From: Rubrivivax sp.
GTDB taxonomy: Bacteria; Pseudomonadota; Gammaproteobacteria; Burkholderiales; Burkholderiaceae_C
Assembly: GCA_016789865.1 (NCBI GenBank)
Contig: JAEUPC010000202.1
Coordinates: 28,182 to 92,181, forward strand
Direction: 5' to 3'
DNA length: 64,000 nt
Within the stretch, counting starts at the first letter, position 1; every line of letters begins with the position of its first letter. The notes beneath the pieces were generated by a model that was not told the DNA's origin, did not search any database, and was given only the letters and a program-made list of their open reading frames with translations. Shown here one piece after another: positions 43,629-51,766 of the stretch. A program made the position numbers and the translations under genes.

Positions 43629-45659
43629 ATGTTCGCCTTCTTCGAATCCCGCATCCGCCCCACTGCGCGCACCGGCAGCGCGCCGCCGCAGAGCCTGCTG
43701 GGCTTCTACTGGCACTTCGTGCGCCAGACGAAGGGTCTGTTCGGGACGATGCTCGTCACAGCGCTGGCGGTGGCGCTGGTGGACACGCTCATTCCCATCA
43801 TCATCGGCCGGCTGGTGCGGCTGATGGAAGCACCCGATCGCGCGGCGGCGTTCGAGGCGGCGCTGCCCACGCTCATCGGCATGGCGCTGGTGGTGCTGGT
43901 GCTGCGGCCGCTCGCGCTGCTGGTGGACAGCCTGGTGCGCAACAACGCGGTGGTGCCGGGGGTGACGAGCCTGATCCGCTGGCAGAGCCACTGGCACGTG
44001 GTGCGGCAGAGCTGGCCGTTCTTTCAGAACGACTTTGCCGGGCGCATCGCCAACCGCGTGATGCAGACCAGCAACTCGGTGCGCGACACGGTCACGGCCA
44101 CCATCCGCGGCGTCTGGTACATCTCGGTGTACGGCGTGTCGGCACTGGTGCTGATGAGCCTGGCCGACTGGCGCATCGCGGTGCCCACGGCGCTGTGGTT
44201 CGCGGCCTACGTGGTGGTGCTGCGCCAGTTCGTGCCGCGCATGCGCGACCTGGCCAAGGCCAGCAGCGAGCTGAGGAGCCTCGTGATGGGGCGCGTGGTC
44301 GACAGCTACACGAACATCCTCACGGTGAAGCTGTTCGCGCGCGCCCGCGACGAAGACGCCTATGTGCGCGAGGTGATCGAAGAGCACACCGTGGCCATCC
44401 AGGCGCACATGCGGATCATCACGCGCTTCATGACGACACTGGCGGTGCTCAATGCGGCGCTGCTCGTCAGCACCGCGGCCATCGGCCTGGTGCTGTGGAG
44501 CCGCGGCGTGGTGGATGCCGGCACCGTGGCCACCGCGCTGCCGCTGGCGTGGACGATCGCCAACGTCGCCGGCTGGGTGAGCTGGGAGGTGACGGGCATC
44601 TTCGAAAACGTGGGCGTCGTGCAGGAGGGCATGGAGACGATCGCCGTGCCGCATTCGCTGGTCGACATGCCGGGCGCGCGTGAGTTGGAAGTGCCGCAGG
44701 GCGAGGTGCGCTTCGACAACGTCACCTTCACCTATGGGCGAAGCGATGGCCGCAAGGTGCTCGACGCGCTCGAGCTCACCGTGAAGCCCGGCGAGCGCGT
44801 GGGCATCGTCGGCCGCTCGGGCGCGGGCAAGAGCACGCTGGTGAACCTGCTGCTGCGCTTTCATGAACTCGAAGATCACGATGGCCAAGGTGGAGGCAGC
44901 ATCCGCATCGACGGCCACGACATCCGCAGCGTCACGCAGGAAAGCCTGCGCGCGGCGATCGGCATGGTCACGCAAGACACGTCGCTCTTGCACCGCTCGA
45001 TCGCCGCCAACATCGGCTACGGCCGCCCGGGCGCGAGCGCCGAGTTGATCGAAGCGGCGGCCAAACGAGCGCAGGCGCACGAGTTCATCCTCGGTCTCTC
45101 CGACTGGAAAGGCCGCACCGGCTACGACGCGCATGTGGGCGAGCGCGGCGTCAAGCTCTCCGGCGGGCAGCGCCAGCGCATCGCCATCGCGCGTGTCATC
45201 CTGAAGGACGCGCCGATCCTCGTGCTCGACGAGGCGACTTCGGCACTGGACAGCGAAGTGGAGCTCGCGATCCAGGAGCAGCTGATCGGGCTGATGGAAG
45301 GCAAGACGGTGATCGCCATCGCGCACCGCCTTTCGACCATTGCTCGCATGGACCGGCTCATCGTGCTCGACCAGGGGCGCATCGTCGAGCAGGGCACCCA
45401 TGCGGAGCTGATCGCGCTCGGCGGGCACTACGCGGCGCTGTGGGCGCACCAGAGCGGCGGGTTCCTGGCGGAAGATGTGGCGGGGCCTGGTGCGAAGGGG
45501 TTGGACAAAGCCGCGGCGAAGAAGGCGGCCAAGCTGGTGGCGCCGGACGACGGCGCCACGGCGCCGGAGATGCTCGACCCGGGTCCGGTGGACGACATGC
45601 GCGCCGAGGAGCGGCCCGAGCCGGATGTCGACGCTGAGCCGGCGCCGGTGCGCAGCTGA
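43629..45659 (+). CDS. ABC exporter, fused permease-ATPase (MsbA/ABCB type)
   Basis: 676 residues. The N-terminal transmembrane domain has six helices (LFGTMLVTALAVALVDTLIP, LVVLVLRPLALLVDSLV, GVWYISVYGVSALVLM). The ATPase domain has Walker A GRSGAGKSTLVNLLLRF at about residue 395, Q-loop GMVTQDTSLL, signature LSGGQRQRIAIARV, Walker B ILVLDEATSALD and H-loop IAIAHRLSTIA. It probably works as a homodimer exporting a lipid, peptide or drug. The last 55 residues are an acidic, Pro-rich extension. It stands alone apart from an upstream two-component pair; the substrate is unknown. Confidence 0.9.
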   Translation: MFAFFESRIRPTARTGSAPPQSLLGFYWHFVRQTKGLFGTMLVTALAVALVDTLIPIIIGRLVRLMEAPDRAAAFEAALPTLIGMALVVLVLRPLALLVDSLVRNNAVVPGVTSLIRWQSHWHVVRQSWPFFQNDFAGRIANRVMQTSNSVRDTVTATIRGVWYISVYGVSALVLMSLADWRIAVPTALWFAAYVVVLRQFVPRMRDLAKASSELRSLVMGRVVDSYTNILTVKLFARARDEDAYVREVIEEHTVAIQAHMRIITRFMTTLAVLNAALLVSTAAIGLVLWSRGVVDAGTVATALPLAWTIANVAGWVSWEVTGIFENVGVVQEGMETIAVPHSLVDMPGARELEVPQGEVRFDNVTFTYGRSDGRKVLDALELTVKPGERVGIVGRSGAGKSTLVNLLLRFHELEDHDGQGGGSIRIDGHDIRSVTQESLRAAIGMVTQDTSLLHRSIAANIGYGRPGASAELIEAAAKRAQAHEFILGLSDWKGRTGYDAHVGERGVKLSGGQRQRIAIARVILKDAPILVLDEATSALDSEVELAIQEQLIGLMEGKTVIAIAHRLSTIARMDRLIVLDQGRIVEQGTHAELIALGGHYAALWAHQSGGFLAEDVAGPGAKGLDKAAAKKAAKLVAPDDGATAPEMLDPGPVDDMRAEERPEPDVDAEPAPVRS

Positions 45660-45875
45660 GCCCGGGCTCAGCGCCGGCGCACCACCGCGGGGCCCCGGGG
45701 CCGGCGGCGCAGCGGCCGGACTTGAGCCGCCTTTCCAAGGCTGCTGTGCCGATTGGCCAGCCGGGCCTGGGGCAATGATCCGGCGGTTGCGATGCTGGCG
45801 TGTCGCCCATGCGTCGCCCACGCGTCGCTTGCGCACCGTTCGCGCTCCGCTCGCCTCCTTCACCCAGGAACCGCC

Positions 45876-47171
45876 ATGTCAGCCCTGTCCGAAGACCAGG
45901 CCCGCCACTACATGCACAAGCTGCTCGCGGCAATGGTGCAAGGCGGCGGGTCGGACCTGTTCATCGCCGCCGACTTCCCGCCCAGCATGAAGGCCCACGG
46001 CAGCATGCAGCCGATGACCGGGCAGAAGCTCAGCGCCGAAGCCAGCCGCATGCTGGCGCAGGCGATGATGAACCCGCGCCAGCGCGAGGAGTTCGCGCGC
46101 GAGATGGAGTGCAACTTCGCCATCTCGCTGCCCGGCGTCTCGCGCTTTCGCGTCAACGTCTGCGTGCAGCAGCAGACGGTGAGCATGGTCATCCGCACCA
46201 TCGCCAACGAGATCCCGAACTTCGAGAAGCTCCAGCTGCCGCCGGTGCTGAAGGACGTGGTGATGAACAAGCGCGGCCTGGTGCTGGTGGTGGGCGCCAC
46301 CGGCTCGGGCAAGTCGACCACGCTGGCGGCACTCATCGACCACCGCAACCGCACCTCGGCCGGCCACATCATCACCGTGGAAGACCCGGTGGAGTACGTG
46401 CACGTGTCGCAGAAGTCGCTCGTCACGCACCGCGAAGTGGGCGTGGACACGCACTCGTGGCATCACGCACTGAAGAACACGCTGCGCCAGGCGCCGGATG
46501 TCATTCTCATCGGCGAGATCCGCGACACCGAGACGATGGAGCACGCCATCGCCTTTGCCGAGACGGGCCACCTGTGCCTGGGCACGCTGCACGCCAACAG
46601 CGCCAGCCAGACCATCGAGCGCATCATCAACTTCTTCCCCGAAGAGCGCCGCGCGCAGCTGCTGATGGACCTGTCGGCCAACCTGCGCGCCATCGTCTCG
46701 CAGCGCCTGGTGCGGCGCGAAGACAGCAACGGTCGCGCCGCCGCCATCGAGATCCTGCTGAACACGCCCACCATCGCCGAACGCATCCTGCAAGGCGACC
46801 TGACCGAGCTGAAGACGATCATGAACCGCTCGCGCGAGCTGGGCATGCGCACCTTCGACTGGGCGCTGTTCGAGCTCTACAACGCGGGCTTGATCGGCTT
46901 CGACGAAGCGCTGCGCAACGCCGACTCGGCCAACGAGCTGCGGCTGAACATCAAGCTCAAGAGCGAACGCGGCGAGCCCGAGAGTTCGGCCTTCATGTCG
47001 CTGGCGTTGGAGCCAGAACCGCTGACGCCCGAGCAGGTCGAGGAGCAGCGCGCCAAGGAGCTGCAGCACCAAGCCGAGAACAAGAAGCGCATGGAAGACG
47101 AGGCGGTGCGGCAGCGCATGCTGGCCAACGCCGCGGCGGCGGCGGCGGGCAACGGGCCGCTGAAGCGCTGA
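45876..47171 (+). CDS. pilU: Type IV pilus retraction ATPase PilU
   Basis: 431 residues from the ATG at 45876, with CAGGAA upstream. A PilT/PilU family ATPase: N-terminal PAS-like fold (HYMHKLLAAMVQGGGSDLFI), Walker A VVGATGSGKSTTLAA, Asp box ITVEDPVEYVH, Walker B PDVILIGEIRDTETM and His box CLGTLHANSASQTI. The long C-terminal tail (EPEPLTPEQVEEQRAKELQ) and sequence are PilU-like. PilU helps PilT retract type IV pili. It normally follows pilT; here it is alone between an ABC exporter and a dehydrogenase, so pilT must lie elsewhere. Confidence 0.88.
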   Translation: MSALSEDQARHYMHKLLAAMVQGGGSDLFIAADFPPSMKAHGSMQPMTGQKLSAEASRMLAQAMMNPRQREEFAREMECNFAISLPGVSRFRVNVCVQQQTVSMVIRTIANEIPNFEKLQLPPVLKDVVMNKRGLVLVVGATGSGKSTTLAALIDHRNRTSAGHIITVEDPVEYVHVSQKSLVTHREVGVDTHSWHHALKNTLRQAPDVILIGEIRDTETMEHAIAFAETGHLCLGTLHANSASQTIERIINFFPEERRAQLLMDLSANLRAIVSQRLVRREDSNGRAAAIEILLNTPTIAERILQGDLTELKTIMNRSRELGMRTFDWALFELYNAGLIGFDEALRNADSANELRLNIKLKSERGEPESSAFMSLALEPEPLTPEQVEEQRAKELQHQAENKKRMEDEAVRQRMLANAAAAAAGNGPLKR

Positions 47172-47203
47172 TCGGGATTGGTCAGCGGCGTTCGGGGTCC
47201 ATC

Positions 47204-47295
47204 GGTGGCGCCGGCGCAGCGGCGTCGCCACCCCGGCGGCGCCGGCCGCCCGCCAGGTGCGCGCCCGCTGACGCGGCGGGCCGGCCGCGGCCCGC
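47204..47295. terminator. Convergent intergenic region with two GC-rich hairpins
   Basis: Between the converging stops of pilU (47171) and the dehydrogenase (47308). Arms GGTGGCG (47204-47210) and CGCCACC (47226-47232), and arms GCGGGCC (47276-47282) and GGCCCGC (47289-47295), are perfect 7-bp stems. No T-tracts follow. They are probable transcription-ending structures for both genes. Confidence 0.4.
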
Positions 47296-47307
47296 GCCGA
47301 CGCTTCG

Positions 47308-49773
47308 TCAGGCCCGGATGCGCAGCAACTTCGGGTCGTAAAGAGGCTCGAGCGAGGCCTTCGCGGGCACGCGGCGGTCATTGACCTCCACCTCCCAGCG
47401 CCCGGCGGCGATCCACGCCGCATCGAGCGGCTGGCCCGCTTCGATCATCGCCAGGCCCACCGCGCCGCCGAGGGTGTGGCCGTAGGAGGCGCTGCGCAGA
47501 TAGCCGACGCGAACGCCATTGCGCCACACGACTTCGGCGTGGTACATCAGCGGCTCGGGGTCGAGCAGCTGCATCTGCAGCAGGCGCCGGTGCGGCAGGC
47601 CCGCCGCCTTCTGCGCCGCCGCCGCGTCGCGGCCGATGAAGCCGCCGGGCTTGTCCAGCGCCACCGCGAAGCCCAGGCCCGCTTCGTACGCGTTGTCGGT
47701 GTTGTCGATGTCGTGCCCGTAATCGCGATAACCCTTCTCCATGCGCAGGCTGGCCAGGGCCTTCAGCCCGACATGCGCCAGGCCGAACGCGCGGCCGACC
47801 TCGACGATGCGCTCGTAGACATGCACCGCCTGCTCGGCGGGGATGTACAGCTCGTAGCCGAGCTCGCCGACGTAGGTGATGCGCACGCACAGCACGCGCG
47901 CGTAGCCGAGACCGATCTCGCGCGCAGCGCGGAACGGGAACGCCGCGTTCGAAAGATCCACTTCGGTCAGCGTCTGCAGCAGCTCGCGCGAGCGGGGGCC
48001 TTGCACATTGAGCTGAGCCCATGCGCCGGTGACGTCGGTGACGAAGACATGCGCGTCGGGCGCGGCGTCGAGTGACAGGTGCCGCTTCATCCACGCCTGC
48101 ACATGGCGGTGCGCGGTGTCGGTGGCGACGACGAAGAAGCGTTCCCCGTCGAGCTGCGTGACGGTGAGATCGGCTTCCAGCCGGCCGGAGTCGTTGAGCC
48201 ATTGCGTGTAGGTGATGCGTTCGTCTGTGCCGCTCACCTGGTTGGCCGACAGCCGCTCCAACGCCGCCGCCGCATCGCGCCCCTGCACGAGGAACTTGGA
48301 CATGAACGACATGTCGATCAGCCCCACGCCTTCGCGAACGGCGCGGTGCTCGGCGGCCCAGCACGAGAACCAGTTCTGCCGGCCCCACGACAGGCGCTCG
48401 ACCTTTGGCTCCACGCCCGGCGGCGCGTACCAGTCGGCGCCTTCCCAGCCGCTCACGTCCTTGAAATGCGCGCCGGCGGCCGCCAGCCGTTCGTGCAGCG
48501 GGCTGCGTTTGCCGCCGCGCGCCGTCTGCGGGCTCATCGTCGGGTAGTGGCAGCGGTAGACGAGGCCGAGCGTCTCGACGACGCGCGCGCGCCGGTAGGC
48601 CGGGTTGGCCTGCCCGGCGTGTACGCGGTCGATGTGGAAGGCCGAGACGTCGACGTCGGGCCGGCCGTGGACGATCCAGTGCGCGAGCACGCGGCCGATG
48701 CCGCCGCCGCTCAAGATGCCGATGCTGTTCAGCCCCGCGGCGACGAAGTAGTTCGTGAGTTCCGGTGCCTCGCCCACCAGCGGCTGCAGGTCGGGCGTGA
48801 AGCTCTCGGGGCCGCAGAAGAACTTGCGGATGCCGGCGGTGGCGGTGCGCGGAACGCGGCCCATCGCGCGTTCCAGGAACGGCGTCATGCGGTCCCAGTC
48901 GGGCGCCAGCTCGCCGAAGCTGAAGTTCGGCGGGATGCCTTCCAACGCCCAGGCCGCGGCCTCGGGCTCGAACAGGCCCACCATGAGCCCGCCGCCCTCT
49001 TCGCGGTAGTAACCGTAGGCGCCGGGGTCTTCGAGCACCGGCCAGGCGGGCGAGACTTCGGGCATCGGCTCGGTGATGAGGTAGTAGTGCTCGGCGGCCT
49101 GGTTGGGGATGACCACGCCCGAGCGCGCGCCGAGTTCGCGCGCCCACATGCCGGCGCAGTTGACGACCACCTCGCAGGCGATGTCGCCGGCCGCGGTGCG
49201 CACGCCGGTGACGCGGCCGCGCTGGTGCAGCACGTCCTGCACCACCACGCCTTCGACGAGCCTTGCACCGGTGAGCCGGGCGCCCTTGGCCAGCGCCATC
49301 GTCACGTCCACCGGGTTCACGCGGCCGTCGTCGGGCACGTAGAAGCCGGCCAGCAGGTCGTCGGTGCGGGCCAGCGGGAACAGCTCGCCCACCTCGCGCG
49401 GCGAGATCTCGTGCACGTCCACGCCGCAGTGGCGGTTGAAGGCAGCCACGCGGCGGAACTCCTCCAGCCGGTCGGCGTCGGCCGCCACCTCGATGAAGCC
49501 GCAGGGCCTGAGGCCCGTGGCCTGGCCGGTCTCGGCCTCCAACCGCGCATAGAGGCTGCGCGAGTACTTGCGCAGCTCGGTCGCGGTCTCCGAGGTCGAG
49601 CCGAAGGTCACCATCAGCCCGGCGGCGTGCCAGGTGGTGCCGCTGGTGAGGCGGTCGCGCTCCAGCAGCAGCACGTCGCGGCAGCCCAGGTGCGCCAGGT
49701 GATAGGCGACCGAGCAGCCGATGACGCCGCCGCCGATGATGACCACGTGCGCCTGGCTTGGCAGAGGGTTCAT
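47308..49773 (-). CDS. Dimethylglycine/sarcosine dehydrogenase-like flavoprotein with GcvT domain
   Basis: 821 residues. N-terminal FAD domain with HVVIIGGGVIGCSVAYHLAH and the covalent-FAD-type histidine region SGTTWHAAGLM. Substrate domain to about residue 380, then an FAO_M/GcvT (aminomethyltransferase) half (GVGLIDMSFMSKFLVQG, LNVQGPRSRELLQTL, GYELYIPAEQAVHVYERI, ASLRMEKGYRDYGHDIDN). Such proteins oxidise N-methyl groups of dimethylglycine, sarcosine or related amines and pass the one-carbon unit to tetrahydrofolate. It resembles mitochondrial DMGDH/SARDH. No other choline or betaine genes are nearby. Exact substrate not determined. Confidence 0.88.
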   Translation of the reverse strand: MNPLPSQAHVVIIGGGVIGCSVAYHLAHLGCRDVLLLERDRLTSGTTWHAAGLMVTFGSTSETATELRKYSRSLYARLEAETGQATGLRPCGFIEVAADADRLEEFRRVAAFNRHCGVDVHEISPREVGELFPLARTDDLLAGFYVPDDGRVNPVDVTMALAKGARLTGARLVEGVVVQDVLHQRGRVTGVRTAAGDIACEVVVNCAGMWARELGARSGVVIPNQAAEHYYLITEPMPEVSPAWPVLEDPGAYGYYREEGGGLMVGLFEPEAAAWALEGIPPNFSFGELAPDWDRMTPFLERAMGRVPRTATAGIRKFFCGPESFTPDLQPLVGEAPELTNYFVAAGLNSIGILSGGGIGRVLAHWIVHGRPDVDVSAFHIDRVHAGQANPAYRRARVVETLGLVYRCHYPTMSPQTARGGKRSPLHERLAAAGAHFKDVSGWEGADWYAPPGVEPKVERLSWGRQNWFSCWAAEHRAVREGVGLIDMSFMSKFLVQGRDAAAALERLSANQVSGTDERITYTQWLNDSGRLEADLTVTQLDGERFFVVATDTAHRHVQAWMKRHLSLDAAPDAHVFVTDVTGAWAQLNVQGPRSRELLQTLTEVDLSNAAFPFRAAREIGLGYARVLCVRITYVGELGYELYIPAEQAVHVYERIVEVGRAFGLAHVGLKALASLRMEKGYRDYGHDIDNTDNAYEAGLGFAVALDKPGGFIGRDAAAAQKAAGLPHRRLLQMQLLDPEPLMYHAEVVWRNGVRVGYLRSASYGHTLGGAVGLAMIEAGQPLDAAWIAAGRWEVEVNDRRVPAKASLEPLYDPKLLRIRA

Positions 49774-49978
49774 GGGTTCAGGGCAGGGCGGATGGATTCA
49801 AGAGGCGGGCCAGCCGATCGCGGTGCGGGTCATTCTGCCCGCAGGCGGCATGCACGCTGCAGGGGTGAGTGGCGGCCGTGCGGCGCGGCGGCCCGCGCCG
49901 TTGAGGCCACGCAATCGATCTGGCCCGCGCGTGCATAGATTCTGTCGGCAGCCGCCGTTTCGGCCAGCGGCTGTCGCG

Positions 49979-51766
49979 ATGCAGGACGCCCAGATCTTCG
50001 TCAGCTACCGCCGCGACGACACGCGTGGCTGGCTGCGCCAGTTGGTGGGCCCGCTGCAGCGGGTGTTCGGGGCCGAGCGCGTTTTCGTCGACACGCGCAG
50101 CATCGAGCCCGGCGCGTTGTTCCCGGTCGAGCTGAACTGGGCTCTGGGGCGCGTGGCGGTGGTGCTGGTGCTGATCGGGCCGCACTGGGCCGATGCCGAA
50201 GGCTGCCGCCGCCTGGCGCAGCCCGCCGACTGGGTGCGGCGCGAGCTGCTCGCCGCACTGCAGCGCGATGTGCGCATCGTGCCGGTGCTGCTGGGCAAGG
50301 CAGCCCTGCCGGCCGCGGGCGACCTGCCCACCGAGTTGCAGCCCCTGCTCCAGCGGCAGGCCGCCGAGCTGAGCGAAGAGCATTGGGACAGCGCGCTCGA
50401 TGACCTCATCGCGCGGTTGGCCGGCAGCGTGGAGCGCGACCCCGTCTGCGAGGTGACGATGGACCTGCGGCGGATGCTGCACCTGATCCACCTGAACCCC
50501 GAGACGGCGCGGGCGGTGGGCGAGTCGGCCGCGGTGCTGCGCGAGCTGTGCCGCGTGACGGCACGGCTGGCGTCGCGCAAGCGCATCCACGACCTGCTGC
50601 ACGAGATCGAGGAAGAGTGCCTGCAGCCGCTGGTGCACGCGCCGGAGTCGCGCCATGTCACCACGCACGCGGTGAAGCTGGCCGACGCAGCCGCGGCGAT
50701 CGATGCCGAGTTGCCGGCCAGCGCGGTGCCCTTCGCGCGCGCGCAGCGCCTGCGAGCCGACCTGGGCCGCGCGGCGCAAAGGCTGCGCGCGCTGGATGCC
50801 CTGGCGGCTGAGGCGAGCGGGGCCGGTCCGGCGGATGGGGCCGGCGAGAGCCCGGCGCCGCCGCGGTGCATTGGCGGCGGCACCGCGGTGCTCGAAGTGC
50901 CGGTGGTTGTGATGAGTGCGTCGCAGGGCATGCCGGCGCAGGTGCGCTGGCGCCAGGCCGTGCGCGGCGCGCTGAAGGCGCTGGCCGAGGTGATGTCGTC
51001 GCTGAGCCGGATGAACGATTTCATCGCCGATGCCGCGGGGCAGCTGCGGCTGGACGACCTGGCCACCATGCTGGCCGCGGTGCGCGCCACGCTCGACCCG
51101 CAGGCCCATGCCCATGACCGCGAGCGCCTGGCCGACAACGCCGCCAAGGTGGGCGCGCTGGCCGCCGAGTTGCGCTGGCGCGTGGCCGAGCATGGTGTGC
51201 TGCAGTCGGTGGATGACCATCTGCGTGCCGCCGGGCCGGCCGGCATGCGCGGACATGCGGGAGGCGACGGTGCGTGCGGCGCCACGTCAGCGGCGAACCC
51301 CGGCCGCGGCGCGCCTGTCGAGGCGGGAGAGCCGGGCGAGCTGGGCGAGCTGCGCCACCTGCTGGAAGAGATCGACACCAGCGACATCGACCCGATGCCG
51401 GTGCTGCGCGAGGCGATGCAAGCCGGCCATTGCCTGCACCTGCGGCGCGTGGTCACACAGCTGCGCGAGGTGGTGGGCACCCCGGCCTGCGCCGGCCCAC
51501 CGGGCCGGGGCCCTGGTGCGGCGGGTGCTGCGGCTTCGTCTGGCGCGGCGTCAATGCCAACGGGGGCGGCGGCGTCTGCATCGGTCGCCTCGGCGTCGGC
51601 ACCGGTCTCTGCGCGGGCCTGGCCCCGGCGCCTGCAGGCGCTTCATGCCCAGAGCGCACACCAGTTCAACGATGCCGATGTCGAGCTGATGGCGCTGTGC
51701 GCGCGCCTGGGCGACCTCGGCGACTCGCTGGCGCACCTGCTGGACAGCGTCGGAGGTCCACGATGA
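49979..51766 (+). CDS. TIR-domain protein, first gene of a TIR-nSTAND operon
   Basis: 595 residues beginning MQDAQIFVSYRRDD, a clear TIR start. The TIR domain (1-125) includes RVFVDTRSIEPGALF and VAVVLVLIGPHWADAEG; DWVRRE places Glu89 at the WxxxE catalytic position of NAD-cleaving TIRs. Residues 150-595 are helical without a recognised fold (LRRMLHLIHLNPETARAVG, KRIHDLLHEIEEECL), interrupted by Gly/Ala/Ser-rich linkers. No transmembrane helix is evident, so it is predicted cytoplasmic. The stop overlaps the nSTAND start (ATGA at 51763-51766), so the two are co-translated and likely act together, with TIR as effector or scaffold. Confidence 0.8.
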   Translation: MQDAQIFVSYRRDDTRGWLRQLVGPLQRVFGAERVFVDTRSIEPGALFPVELNWALGRVAVVLVLIGPHWADAEGCRRLAQPADWVRRELLAALQRDVRIVPVLLGKAALPAAGDLPTELQPLLQRQAAELSEEHWDSALDDLIARLAGSVERDPVCEVTMDLRRMLHLIHLNPETARAVGESAAVLRELCRVTARLASRKRIHDLLHEIEEECLQPLVHAPESRHVTTHAVKLADAAAAIDAELPASAVPFARAQRLRADLGRAAQRLRALDALAAEASGAGPADGAGESPAPPRCIGGGTAVLEVPVVVMSASQGMPAQVRWRQAVRGALKALAEVMSSLSRMNDFIADAAGQLRLDDLATMLAAVRATLDPQAHAHDRERLADNAAKVGALAAELRWRVAEHGVLQSVDDHLRAAGPAGMRGHAGGDGACGATSAANPGRGAPVEAGEPGELGELRHLLEEIDTSDIDPMPVLREAMQAGHCLHLRRVVTQLREVVGTPACAGPPGRGPGAAGAAASSGAASMPTGAAASASVASASAPVSARAWPRRLQALHAQSAHQFNDADVELMALCARLGDLGDSLAHLLDSVGGPR

